64,000 nt of DNA from Rhodanobacter sp. FDAARGOS 1247 (GTDB lineage: Bacteria; Pseudomonadota; Gammaproteobacteria; Xanthomonadales; Rhodanobacteraceae), in assembly GCF_016889805.1 (NCBI RefSeq), contig NZ_CP069535.1, positions 1,054,001 to 1,118,000 on the forward strand, given 5' to 3'. The position numbers and the translations under genes were made by a program. Of this stretch, positions 8,922 to 16,488 are shown one piece after another. Below the pieces are notes generated by a model. It made no database searches. It was given only the letters and a program-made list of their open reading frames with translations, and had not been told where the DNA came from. How positions within the stretch are numbered: the first letter of the stretch is position 1; every line of letters starts with the position of its first letter.

Positions 8922-11042
8922 ATGAAACCTCTGATAGCCGCGCTGCTTCTGGCGCTGGTCGCCGCTCCCGCGATGGCGAGTGACGCCGTGGATACCACCT
9001 TCGTCAAGGCGCAGGGGGAACACGCGTTCAATGTGCGCGACCTGGTGATGATGGATCGGGTGGGGGATCCGCAGTTGTCGCCGGATGGTCGCTATGCGGC
9101 GTTTGGCGTGCGCAGCACGGATTACGCGGCGAACAAGGGTGTGGGCGCGATTTATGTGCTGGATCTGTCGGCGGCGGGTGCGCAGCCGGTGAAGGTGGTC
9201 GACAAGGGCGGGTCGGCGCGCTGGTCGGCGGATGGGCGCAGCCTGTATTTCGTGGCGCCGGCGAAGGATGTGGCGCAGTTGTGGCGGGTGGATCTGGGTA
9301 GCAATCCGGGCAAACATGCGGCGCCTGTCCAGGTCAGCCATGGCGCGCTGGACCTGGGCGGCTACAAGCTGTCGCCGGACGGCAAGCAGGTGCTGCTGTC
9401 GTATGAGGTGTTCACCGATTGCGCCACGCTGGCGTGCACGCAGCAGCGCGTCGACGCACGCGACAAGGACAAGGCCAGCGGCACGATCTACAAGAAGCTG
9501 TTCGTGCGGCATTGGGATACCTGGGCCAATGGTCGGCGCAATCAGTTGTTCGTGGGGCAGTTCGATGGCAAGGGCCAGCTGGCGGCGGAGCCGAAGCTGC
9601 TCAGCCGTGGCATCGACGGCGACGTGCCGAGCAAGCCGTTCGGTGACGAGGGCGAGTTCAGCTTCTCGCCCGATAGCAAGACCGTGTATTTCGACGTACG
9701 CATCGCCGGAACCAGCGAGCCGTGGTCGACCAATTTCGACGTGTATAGCGTGCCGGCGGATGGCTCGGCTCTACCTGCGAACCTGACCGCCGAAAACAAG
9801 GCGTGGGATGCATCCCCGGTGGCGTCGCCGGACGGCAAGGCGCTGTACTACCTGGCGATGAAGAAGCCGGGCTTCGAGGCGGACCGCTTCGCGATCATGG
9901 CGCTGGATCTGGCCACGGGAGCACGCCACGAGGTCGATCCGCAGTGGGATCGCTCGCCCGGCGGGCTGGCGATTTCGGCCGACGGCAAGACCTTGTACGC
10001 CACCGCCGACGACAACGGCCAGCACCCGCTGTTCGCGATCGATGCGGCCAGCGGCAAGGTCAGCCAGCTGGTGGGCGAGGGTACGGTGGGCGGCTTCTCG
10101 CTGACCGCCGGCAAGCTGCTGCTGACCCGCGACGACCTGAAGCGGCCGGCGGATGTATACATGGCCCACGCCGATGGCAGTGACCTGAAGCAGGTCACCC
10201 ATTTCAACGCGGCGGACCTGAAGAACGCGAAGATGGGTGATGCGGAATTCTTCACCTTCAAGGGCTGGAACAACGAAACCGTGCAGGGCTACGTGGTCAA
10301 GCCGGTCGACTACCAGGCCGGGCAGACCTATCCGGTGGCCTTCATCATCCACGGCGGCCCGCAAGGCGCGATGAGCAACGGCTGGAGCTATCGCTGGAAC
10401 CCGCAGACCTATGCCGGTCAGGGCTTCGCGGTGGTGACGGTGAACTTCCACGGCTCCACCGGCTACGGCCAGGCGTTCACCGATTCGATCTCCGGCGACT
10501 GGGGCGGCAAGCCGCTGGAGGACCTGAAGCTGGGCTGGAAGGCCGCGCTGGACAAGTACAGCTTCCTCGACGGTGACCGTGCCTGCGCGCTGGGCGCCAG
10601 TTATGGCGGCTACATGGTGTACTGGATGGCTGGCGTGTGGAACCAGCCGTGGAAGTGCCTGATCGACCACGACGGCGTGTTCGACGCGCGCGCGATGTAC
10701 TACGACACCGAGGAGCTGTGGTTCGAGGAGTACGAGAACGGCGGCACGCCGTTCGACCACCCCGAGAACTACGAGAAGTTCAACCCGGTCAACCACGTCA
10801 AGGACTGGCGCGTGCCGATGATGGTGGTGCACTCGGCGAAGGACTTCCGCATCCCCGACACCCAGGGCCTGGGCGCGTTCACCGCGCTGCAGCGCCGTGG
10901 GATTCCCAGCGAGCTGCTGCACTTCCCGGACGAGAACCACTGGGTGCTGAAGCCGCACAACAGCGTGCAGTGGCACGACGCGGTGAACGCGTGGCTGAAA
11001 CAGTGGACGGCGAAGGATGCAGCGAAAGCCGGTTCGCACTGA
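8922..11042 (+). CDS. Secreted S9-family prolyl oligopeptidase-like serine peptidase
   Basis: The 706-residue protein carries a signal peptide (MKPLIAALLLALVAAPAMAS, cleavage near residue 20). A beta-propeller follows, with repeated strands such as DPQLSPDGRYAAFGV and YKLSPDGKQVLLS. The alpha/beta-hydrolase domain begins near residue 440. The catalytic triad is readable: Ser560 in GASYGGY, Asp641 in HSAKDFRIP, and His673 in DENHWV. This arrangement and the GASYGGYM motif match periplasmic dipeptidyl/acylaminoacyl peptidases of Xanthomonadales, which remove N-terminal di- or oligopeptides during peptide scavenging. AAGGAA lies eight bases before the ATG. It is transcribed alone and ends in a terminator at 11061-11090. 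Exact specificity (dipeptidyl versus acyl-peptide) cannot be read. Confidence 0.93.
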   Translation: MKPLIAALLLALVAAPAMASDAVDTTFVKAQGEHAFNVRDLVMMDRVGDPQLSPDGRYAAFGVRSTDYAANKGVGAIYVLDLSAAGAQPVKVVDKGGSARWSADGRSLYFVAPAKDVAQLWRVDLGSNPGKHAAPVQVSHGALDLGGYKLSPDGKQVLLSYEVFTDCATLACTQQRVDARDKDKASGTIYKKLFVRHWDTWANGRRNQLFVGQFDGKGQLAAEPKLLSRGIDGDVPSKPFGDEGEFSFSPDSKTVYFDVRIAGTSEPWSTNFDVYSVPADGSALPANLTAENKAWDASPVASPDGKALYYLAMKKPGFEADRFAIMALDLATGARHEVDPQWDRSPGGLAISADGKTLYATADDNGQHPLFAIDAASGKVSQLVGEGTVGGFSLTAGKLLLTRDDLKRPADVYMAHADGSDLKQVTHFNAADLKNAKMGDAEFFTFKGWNNETVQGYVVKPVDYQAGQTYPVAFIIHGGPQGAMSNGWSYRWNPQTYAGQGFAVVTVNFHGSTGYGQAFTDSISGDWGGKPLEDLKLGWKAALDKYSFLDGDRACALGASYGGYMVYWMAGVWNQPWKCLIDHDGVFDARAMYYDTEELWFEEYENGGTPFDHPENYEKFNPVNHVKDWRVPMMVVHSAKDFRIPDTQGLGAFTALQRRGIPSELLHFPDENHWVLKPHNSVQWHDAVNAWLKQWTAKDAAKAGSH

Positions 11043-11060
11043 GCTGGTTGGTGGTGATGA

Positions 11061-11090
11061 AAACGGCGGCCTTCGGGTCGCCGTTTTTCT
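11061..11090 (+). terminator. Rho-independent terminator after the S9 peptidase
   Basis: AAACGGCG and CGCCGTTTTT flank a short loop, 19 bases after the stop codon, with a T-run following the stem. Confidence 0.9.
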
Positions 11091-11104
11091 TTCCGTTCGG
11101 CTAG

Positions 11105-11284
11105 TCCCTCCCCCTGCCTGCAGGGGGAGGTCAGGAGGGGGGCGCGGGTCGCGGGGAAGATCAAGAGCGACCCCACCCCAACCCTCCCCTGCGAGCAGGG
11201 GAGGGAGCGGAGCCGGGCGTTGCAGGTTTGGGCTCCTCCCCCTGCGCGCAGGGGGAGGCGGGGAGGGGGTGGCGCTCTTGATCT
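11105..11284. repeat. Composite GC-rich palindromic (REP-like) repeat cluster
   Basis: Three short palindromes built on CCTCCCCCTGC/GCAGGGGGAGG lie at 11107-11130, 11182-11205 and 11235-11258. An outer inverted repeat GATCAAGAGCG (from about 11159) pairs with CGCTCTTGATC (to about 11283). A related cluster lies at 32178-32374 and a variant at 56329-56368. Such elements are noncoding, probably RAYT-type dispersed repeats, and sit here between convergent genes. Confidence 0.85.
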
Positions 11285-11288
11285 GCTT

Positions 11289-12194
11289 TCAGCGCAGCAA
11301 TGCGCGCAGGCGGCTGCGGGTGAAGGCGCCCATGCGGAGCTGTTCGCACAGGGCTTCGAGTTGTTCGGCCGGGCGGCTTTGGCGCTGCAGGGCCTCGATG
11401 CTGCTGGCGCCGGGGGCGTCCAGGGCGATGCGGGTGAGGCGGCGGTAGATGCGCGCCTGTTCGGCGTGTTCGCGCAGTTTGGTGGCGCAGGCGGCGGCAC
11501 CGCGCAGGCGCAGGAAGGCGACTTCGTCGATGCGCTCGAGCAGGATGTCGAGGCTGCCGAAGTGGCTGAGCAGGGCGGCGGCGGTCTTGGCGCCGACACC
11601 GGGGACGCCCGGGATGTTGTCCACGCTGTCGCCGCACAGGGCCAGGTAGTCGGCGACCTGGTGCGGGTGCACGCCGAGCTTTTCGTGCACGCCGGCCGGT
11701 CCCCAGCGCAGGCCGCGGCCGTAGTCCCACTGCTCGTCGTGCTCGCCCAGCAACTGGCCGAAGTCCTTGTCGGCGGAGACGATCACGCTGCGCCAGCCCT
11801 GGGCACGCAGGTTCCACACGGTGCTGCCGATGAGGTCGTCGGCTTCGTAGCTGTGGTCGATCATCAAGCACAGGCCTAGCGCCTCGGTGATCGCGCGGCA
11901 CTGCACGAACTGCCGCTCGAGATCCGGCGGCGGCAGCTCGCGGTTGGCCTTGTATGGCGGATAGATCGCGTTGCGGAACGAGCTGGTCAGCGAGGCGTCG
12001 AAGGCCACCGCGATGTGTTCGGGCTGCACGCGTTCGAGCAGCTCGCACAGGAAACGGGTATAGCCATGCACGGCATTGACCGGGTGGCCGTCGACGTCGT
12101 GGAACTCGTCCGGCATCGAGTGCCAGGCACGGAACACGTACAGGCTTCCATCAACCAGATGGACGGCTGGACGGCCATTTTCGGTGGCGTTCAC
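11289..12194 (-). CDS. 5'-3' exonuclease (PIN/FEN domain, Xni/PolA-N-like)
   Basis: The 301-residue protein resembles the free-standing 5'-3' exonuclease domain of DNA polymerase I, which removes flaps or RNA primers. The acidic metal-binding residues are visible in HLVDGSLYVFRAWHS, in VAFDASLTSSFRNAIYPPYKANR, in DHSYEADDLIG and in IVSADKDFGQLL. The helix-hairpin-helix DNA-binding region follows as GDSVDNIPGVPGVGAKTAAALL. The frame is open upstream to 12356, but that region overlaps the nitroreductase gene. The GTG at 12194 overlaps the nitroreductase stop codon (GTGA) and gives translational coupling. It is the last gene of a cdd-nitroreductase-exonuclease operon. A full polA is not in the window, so this is likely an extra exonuclease. 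Confidence 0.9.
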   Translation of the reverse strand: MNATENGRPAVHLVDGSLYVFRAWHSMPDEFHDVDGHPVNAVHGYTRFLCELLERVQPEHIAVAFDASLTSSFRNAIYPPYKANRELPPPDLERQFVQCRAITEALGLCLMIDHSYEADDLIGSTVWNLRAQGWRSVIVSADKDFGQLLGEHDEQWDYGRGLRWGPAGVHEKLGVHPHQVADYLALCGDSVDNIPGVPGVGAKTAAALLSHFGSLDILLERIDEVAFLRLRGAAACATKLREHAEQARIYRRLTRIALDAPGASSIEALQRQSRPAEQLEALCEQLRMGAFTRSRLRALLR

Positions 12195-12760
12195 GGCGTC
12201 CAGCTGCTGAGCAGGTCGCCCAGCGCCGGGCGATCGCGATCGGGCACGTCGGTTTGTGGCGTGCCCAGGTGGACGAAGCCGATCACCTGCTCGTTGTCGG
12301 CCAGGCCAAGCAGCGCCGCCACTTCGCGGTCGTAGGCGGCCCAGCCGGTGAGCCACTGGGCGCCGTAGCCCAGCGCGAAGGCGCCCAGCAGGATGTTGTG
12401 GGCCACCGTGCCGGCGGACAGTTTCTGCTCGATTTCCGGCACCTTGCTGAGGGCGTCCAGGCGGGCGATCACCGCGATCACCAGGGGCGCGAAGGTGTAG
12501 CGCAGGCGATCCTTCTCCAGCTTGGCGTCGGACATGTCGGGGTGGTTCTTCTGCGCGATCTCCGCCACGCGCCGGCCGAAGATCAGCTTGGCCTCGCCCT
12601 GCAGGCGGATCAGCCGGAACGGCACCAACTTGCCGTGGTCGGGCACCCGGATGGCGGCCTCCAGCAGCTCGTGCAGGGTGGCCTCGTCCGGCGCGGGTTC
12701 GCCGAGCTGGCGTGATGGAACGGAATGGCGTTGCTGCAACAGGGAAAGATCGAAGGGCAT
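12191..12760 (-). CDS. Nitroreductase family protein (YdjA-like, FMN-dependent)
   Basis: The 189-residue length is right for the small YdjA branch of the nitroreductase family. Visible family features are the N-terminal LLQQRHSVPSRQLGEPAP, the FMN-contact segment AAIRVPDHGKLVPFRLI, the dimer-core stretch SAGTVAHNILLGAFALGYGAQWLTG, and the C-terminal VIGFVHLGTPQ. Members reduce nitroaromatics or quinones with NAD(P)H; the physiological substrate is usually unknown. It lies 22 bases after the cytidine deaminase gene and overlaps the exonuclease start by a GTGA, so the three genes are one transcript. The start at 12760 has only a weak ribosome binding site. Confidence 0.92.
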   Translation of the reverse strand: MPFDLSLLQQRHSVPSRQLGEPAPDEATLHELLEAAIRVPDHGKLVPFRLIRLQGEAKLIFGRRVAEIAQKNHPDMSDAKLEKDRLRYTFAPLVIAVIARLDALSKVPEIEQKLSAGTVAHNILLGAFALGYGAQWLTGWAAYDREVAALLGLADNEQVIGFVHLGTPQTDVPDRDRPALGDLLSSWTP

Positions 12761-12782
12761 GGAAGGGTTTCGATGAGGGGAG

Positions 12783-13214
12783 TCAGGCCGGCATCGGCAA
12801 CTGGAACGAGCCCGGCAGCAGCGCAGCCACGCTGGTCTGTTCGGTGTCGCCGTGCAGGTTGCCCAGCAGCACGGGCATGGCGTCGTGGCACAGCTCGGAC
12901 ATCACCTGGCGGCAGGCGCCGCAGGGACTGACCGGGTTCGGCGTGTCGGCGATCACCGCCAGCGCCAGGAAGTCGCCACGCTGGCAACCGGCCGCGATCG
13001 CGCTGAACAAGGCGGTTCTCTCGGCGCAGTTGCACAGGCCGTAAGCGGCGTTTTCCACGTTGCAACCGCTGAACTGTCGGCCATCGCGGGTCAGCACGGC
13101 CGCGCCCACCAGGAAACGGGAATACGGCGCGTAGGCCAGTTCGCGCGCGCTGCGTGCCAGCGACATCAGGTCATGGAGCGTGGAGGGATCAAAAGCAGCG
13201 GGTGTTGCGGGCAT
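12783..13214 (-). CDS. cdd: Cytidine deaminase
   Basis: The 143-residue protein hydrolyses cytidine and deoxycytidine to the uridines in pyrimidine salvage. The zinc site is complete: the CAE motif lies in NCAERTA and the two cysteines in PCGACRQV. The substrate-binding GCNVENAAYG and the N-terminal YAPYSRFLVGAA are also present. Length is typical of the homotetrameric short form. The ATG at 13214 has GGAGAT five bases upstream. It heads the operon with the nitroreductase and exonuclease genes and is divergent from pntAA. Confidence 0.96.
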   Translation of the reverse strand: MPATPAAFDPSTLHDLMSLARSARELAYAPYSRFLVGAAVLTRDGRQFSGCNVENAAYGLCNCAERTALFSAIAAGCQRGDFLALAVIADTPNPVSPCGACRQVMSELCHDAMPVLLGNLHGDTEQTSVAALLPGSFQLPMPA

Positions 13215-13347
13215 CGGGATCTCCGGTGATGACCCCGGGACGGACGAACCGCGTTGGCCGGCGGGTCAGCTTACTCTTTCGGGCCCGCCCGGATCAAAGC
13301 CTCTCCATGCCTTAAGATGACCCGACCATTGCCGAGGGGGTTGCATC

Positions 13348-14448
13348 ATGGGGATCACCGTAGCCGCATTGCGCGAGACCGCCGCCGGCGAGCGTCGGGT
13401 GGCGATCACGCCGGAGATGGCGAAGAAGCTGCGGGGCAAGGGCCTGCGCGTTTTGCTCGAACACGACGCCGGGCGCGCGGCCGGCTTTCCCGACGCCAGC
13501 TACGCGGATGTGGAGTTTGCCGATGCCACCACGGTGCTCGGCCAGGCTGACCTGCTGGCCTGTGTGCTGCCGCCGGACGACGTGGTGTTTGCCGGGATGC
13601 GCGAGGGCAGCGTGGTGGTCGGCCAGTTGCGTCCCTACGGTGCGGCCGGGCGGATCGCGGCGTTGAATGCACGCAAGCTGACGGCATTCTCGCTGGAGTT
13701 GCTGCCGCGCACGACCCGCGCCCAGGCGATGGACGTGCTGAGTTCGCAGGCAGCGGTGGCCGGCTACCGCGCGATGCTGATCGCCGCCGAGGCTTCGCCG
13801 AAATTCTTCCCGATGCTGACCACGGCCGCCGGCACCATTCGGCCGTCCAGGGTGCTGGTGATCGGTGCCGGCGTGGCCGGCCTGCAGGCGATCGCCACCG
13901 CGCGGCGGCTGGGCGCGCAGATCGAAGGCTATGACGTGCGCCCAGAAACGCGCGAGCAGGTCGAATCGCTGGGTGCGAAGTTCCTCGACCTTGGCGTCAG
14001 TGCGGCCGGCAGCGGCGGTTACGCGCGGGAGCTGTCCGCCGAGGAACGCGCGGCGCAGCAGCAGGCGCTGGCCGATCACCTGAAGGTGTTTGACGTGGTG
14101 GTCAGCACGGCGGCGGTGCCGGGACGGCCGGCGCCGAAGATCCTCACCACGGCGATGGTCGAAGGCATGAAGCCGGGGGCGCTGATCGTGGATCTTGCCG
14201 CCGAGGGTGGCGGCAATTGCGAGCTGACCCGGCCGGGCGAGCGAGTCGAGCATGGCGGCGTGGTGATCCTGGGGCCGCTGAACCTGCCGGCGGGTGCGCC
14301 GCTGCATGCCTCGGAAATGTACGCCCGCAACGTGTTCAACTTCGTCGAGCTGCTGGTGCACGAAGCTGCGCTGAAGCCGGACTTCGACGACGAACTGGTG
14401 GCGAAAAGCTGCCTGAGCCACGCCGGCGAGACGCGCTTCGCCGGCTGA
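13348..14448 (+). CDS. pntAA: NAD(P) transhydrogenase alpha subunit, part 1 (NAD-binding dI domain)
   Basis: The 366-residue soluble subunit binds NAD(H) in the proton-translocating transhydrogenase. It starts ITVAALRETAAGERRVAITPE, the alanine dehydrogenase/PNT N-terminal signature, and has the dinucleotide motif VLVIGAGVAGLQAIATARRLG near residues 171-190 followed by DVRPETREQ. The RQD-loop region is seen as RPETREQVESLGAKF. GAGGGGG precedes the ATG. The alpha subunit is split, as in many alpha- and gammaproteobacteria, so this polypeptide lacks membrane helices; these are encoded by pntAB at 16183. Unusually, an opposite-strand operon of three genes separates pntAA from pntAB. Confidence 0.96.
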   Translation: MGITVAALRETAAGERRVAITPEMAKKLRGKGLRVLLEHDAGRAAGFPDASYADVEFADATTVLGQADLLACVLPPDDVVFAGMREGSVVVGQLRPYGAAGRIAALNARKLTAFSLELLPRTTRAQAMDVLSSQAAVAGYRAMLIAAEASPKFFPMLTTAAGTIRPSRVLVIGAGVAGLQAIATARRLGAQIEGYDVRPETREQVESLGAKFLDLGVSAAGSGGYARELSAEERAAQQQALADHLKVFDVVVSTAAVPGRPAPKILTTAMVEGMKPGALIVDLAAEGGGNCELTRPGERVEHGGVVILGPLNLPAGAPLHASEMYARNVFNFVELLVHEAALKPDFDDELVAKSCLSHAGETRFAG

Positions 14449-14455
14449 GCGCGGC

Positions 14456-15034
14456 TCAGCTCTGGCCGTTCTGGCCGGGTGGCGGCGGGGGCGGCTGGTT
14501 GCCGGATGACGGCGGAGGTGGACGATCGTGTCCGCCATGCGGGCCGTGCCAGCGGCGCTGGTCCGGTGGCAGCTGCCGCCAGCGTCGAAGCAATTCCTCG
14601 CGCTGCGCCGGTGGCAGTTTCTGGAAGCGTTCGAAGGTGGTGTGCAGCTGCTCGCGCTGCTGCTCGGGCATCTGGTGGAACTTGCGCATGTTCTCGCGCG
14701 CCTGCTTGCGCTCGGCGGGGGTCATCTGTTGCCAGCGGGCGATGTGCTGGCGGACTTCCTCGCGCTTTTCCGGCGGCAGGGTGACCCAGCGTTCGGCCCG
14801 ATGAAGCATCCGCGCCTGCTTGCGCGGCGACATGCCGTCCCAGTCATTTTTCAGCGGCGCCAGCACTTCGCGCTGGGCCGGGTCGAGGCTGCTCCACGGA
14901 CGCACCGGTGGCGGTGGCGCCGCCTCGTCCCGCGACGGCGGTGGCGCGTCCTGTGCGTGCAGTGGCGCCACCGCCACGCCGCCGAGCAGGGTGGCGAGCA
15001 ACAGGGGCAGGATCGGGCGAAGGATTCGATTCAT
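14456..15034 (-). CDS. DUF3106 domain-containing exported protein
   Basis: The 192-residue protein has a signal peptide (MNRILRPILPLLLATLLGGVAVAPLHA, about 27 residues). A proline-rich segment follows, then a helical, Arg/Glu/Gln-rich domain with repeated units such as LPPEKREEVRQHIARWQQMT and LPPAQREELLRRWRQLP, and a proline-rich tail. This repeat pattern is the DUF3106 family, of unknown function, which recurs next to an ECF sigma factor and a DUF3619 protein. Here it is the last gene of that operon (three bases after the upstream gene), so it is probably a periplasmic part of the same regulatory system. Its stop lies 7 bases from the pntAA stop in convergent orientation. Confidence 0.85.
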   Translation of the reverse strand: MNRILRPILPLLLATLLGGVAVAPLHAQDAPPPSRDEAAPPPPVRPWSSLDPAQREVLAPLKNDWDGMSPRKQARMLHRAERWVTLPPEKREEVRQHIARWQQMTPAERKQARENMRKFHQMPEQQREQLHTTFERFQKLPPAQREELLRRWRQLPPDQRRWHGPHGGHDRPPPPSSGNQPPPPPPGQNGQS

Positions 15035-15037
15035 GGC

Positions 15038-15463
15038 TCAGCGTTTCGTGGACGGGCTGTCGGTGCTGGCCAGCCAGTCGTAGAACTCCAGGTTCTGGTA
15101 GAGGTTGGGGTCGGTCTTGTCGGCATCCGGCGGCAGGTCCGCGTCGGCATCGTCGAGGGTGTTCGTTGGATGAATGGCCGCCTGGGTGTGTTGCCGCGGC
15201 AGTGGCTGCCACACCATCAGCGCCGCCAGCGCGATCACGGCGAACGCGCCCGAGGGGATCAGCCAGCGGACCGTGCGCTGCGCCGATGCGGCGGGTGCCT
15301 GCAGCGCCTCGCGCCGAGTCGCGCGCAGCCGCCCGGCGGTCACCGGGTCGATGCGCTGCGCGGCCTCGTGCCAGAGCCCGCGTGCACGCTGCTCCAGGTT
15401 TTCGCCGGGCCGGTTTTCGCCGGGCCGGTTTTCGTCCAGCCTGTCTTTGTCCAGCGACGTCAT
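15038..15463 (-). CDS. DUF3619-like single-pass membrane protein (probable anti-sigma partner)
   Basis: The 141-residue protein has a cytoplasmic N-terminal half, one membrane helix (LIPSGAFAVIALAALMVW, around residues 69-86) and an acidic periplasmic tail with DDADADLPPDADKTDPN and NLEFYDWLAS. The NxEFYDWLA ending is characteristic of DUF3619 proteins. It starts at the ATG at 15463, whose ATGA overlaps the sigma factor stop, with GGAGG upstream. An imperfect nine-base repeat coding GENRPGEN lies near the N-terminus. By position and topology it is likely the membrane anti-sigma or sensor for the upstream sigma factor, which is inference. A longer open frame to 15835 is a shadow of the sigma gene. 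Confidence 0.8.
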   Translation of the reverse strand: MTSLDKDRLDENRPGENRPGENLEQRARGLWHEAAQRIDPVTAGRLRATRREALQAPAASAQRTVRWLIPSGAFAVIALAALMVWQPLPRQHTQAAIHPTNTLDDADADLPPDADKTDPNLYQNLEFYDWLASTDSPSTKR

Positions 15464-16140
15464 CGCCAGTCCTCCAGTTGGTCGCGCAAATGATGCATGG
15501 CGCGCGACAGATGGGTTTTCACGCTGCCTTCGGAGCAGCCCACGGCACGGGCGGTTTCGGCCACGTCGAGTCCTTCCAGCATGCGCAACATGAAAGCTTC
15601 GCGCTGGCGTTGCGGCAGTTGCCGCACCGCGGCGGCCAGGTCGGCGTACGACTGCACGTCGTGCAGCCGGCCCAGCGGGTCCTGGCCGGGATCGGCCGGC
15701 TCCCACACGGGCAGCTCGTCGCCATCGCCATCGTGGCCGCCGCCCAGCCAGCCGACCACGATCGAGCGCACCTTGCGGCGCCGCTGCAGGTCCACCACGC
15801 GCCGGCGCAGGATGCCCCAGAACAGCGGCGCCCATTCCGTCGCGGGCTTGTCGCGGTAGTGCCTGACCAGCCGCAGCATGGCGTCCTGCACCGCGTCCAT
15901 CGCGTCCTCGCGATGGCGCAGCTGCAGTTCGGCCATGCGGAACGCACGCCGTTCGACCTGGGCCAGGAACGCATCCAGGGTGGCGGGTGTTTCGCGGACC
16001 TCGCTCAGCAGATCCGCGTCGAGGGTGCCGATCGCGCTGTTCACGGCGACCGCGTCCCCGTCTTCGATTGGATCATCTGCGGGCTCCGGCGGTGTGCTCC
16101 CGGAGTTCAACGCGGCAGGCTCGCACGGGTTGACCGGCAC
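15460..16140 (-). CDS. RNA polymerase ECF-type sigma factor
   Basis: The protein has region 2 (AFRMAELQLRHREDAMDAVQDAMLRLVRHY, with the RNA polymerase-binding DAVQDAMLRL) and region 4 (LPQRQREAFMLRMLEGLDVAETARAVGCSEGSVKTHLSRAMHHLR, a clear helix-turn-helix). It is an ECF factor of the group found with DUF3619/DUF3106 genes. The annotated GTG start at 16140 gives 226 residues, but the first 50 or so are low-complexity and acidic. A GTG at about 16041 would give a more typical length near 190, so the start is uncertain. It is the first gene of a three-gene operon coupled by ATGA overlap and is divergent from pntAB by 42 bases. Confidence 0.88.
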   Translation of the reverse strand: MPVNPCEPAALNSGSTPPEPADDPIEDGDAVAVNSAIGTLDADLLSEVRETPATLDAFLAQVERRAFRMAELQLRHREDAMDAVQDAMLRLVRHYRDKPATEWAPLFWGILRRRVVDLQRRRKVRSIVVGWLGGGHDGDGDELPVWEPADPGQDPLGRLHDVQSYADLAAAVRQLPQRQREAFMLRMLEGLDVAETARAVGCSEGSVKTHLSRAMHHLRDQLEDWR

Positions 16141-16182
16141 CCGTATGATGCAGGCTCAACGGTGTTCCGACGGGGTGGGGTC

Positions 16183-16488
16183 ATGATCGACGGGTTCCTG
16201 GCGCTGTACATCTTCATGCTGGCCGCGTTTACCGGTTATGAAATCATCGCGCGGGTGCCGGTGATCCTGCATACGCCGCTGATGTCCGGTTCGAACTTCG
16301 TGCACGGCATTGTGCTGGTTGGCGCCATGATCGCGCTAGGCCGGGCCGACACGCCGTTCGAGATCGCCATCGGCTTCATCGGCGTGCTGCTGGGCGCCGG
16401 CAACGCCGCCGGCGGCTACGTGGTGACCGAACGGATGCTGGAGATGTTCAAATCCAGCAAGCCGGGCGCCAGCAAGGAGGCCAAGTGA
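16183..16488 (+). CDS. pntAB: NAD(P) transhydrogenase alpha subunit, part 2 (membrane dII part)
   Basis: The 101-residue membrane protein has three hydrophobic helices (FLALYIFMLAAFTGYEII, FVHGIVLVGAMIALG, IAIGFIGVLLGAGNAAGGYVV) and is the short alpha-2 subunit that forms half of the proton channel. The motif GYEIIARVPVILHTPLMSGSN is diagnostic. The long open frame reaching back to 14908 runs through opposite-strand genes and is rejected; the ATG at 16183 is preceded by GGGGTGGGG. Its TGA shares one base with the pntB ATG (TGATG), so the two are coupled. Confidence 0.96.
   Translation: MIDGFLALYIFMLAAFTGYEIIARVPVILHTPLMSGSNFVHGIVLVGAMIALGRADTPFEIAIGFIGVLLGAGNAAGGYVVTERMLEMFKSSKPGASKEAK

Noticed and set aside
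11105..11284. CRISPR array
   Set aside because: Repeats are palindromic with unequal spacing and no unique spacers of constant length; no cas genes are present.
14908..16182. Long N-terminal extension of PntAB
   Set aside because: It lies antisense to the sigma-factor operon and is Arg/Ala/Pro-rich; PntAB homology starts exactly at 16183.
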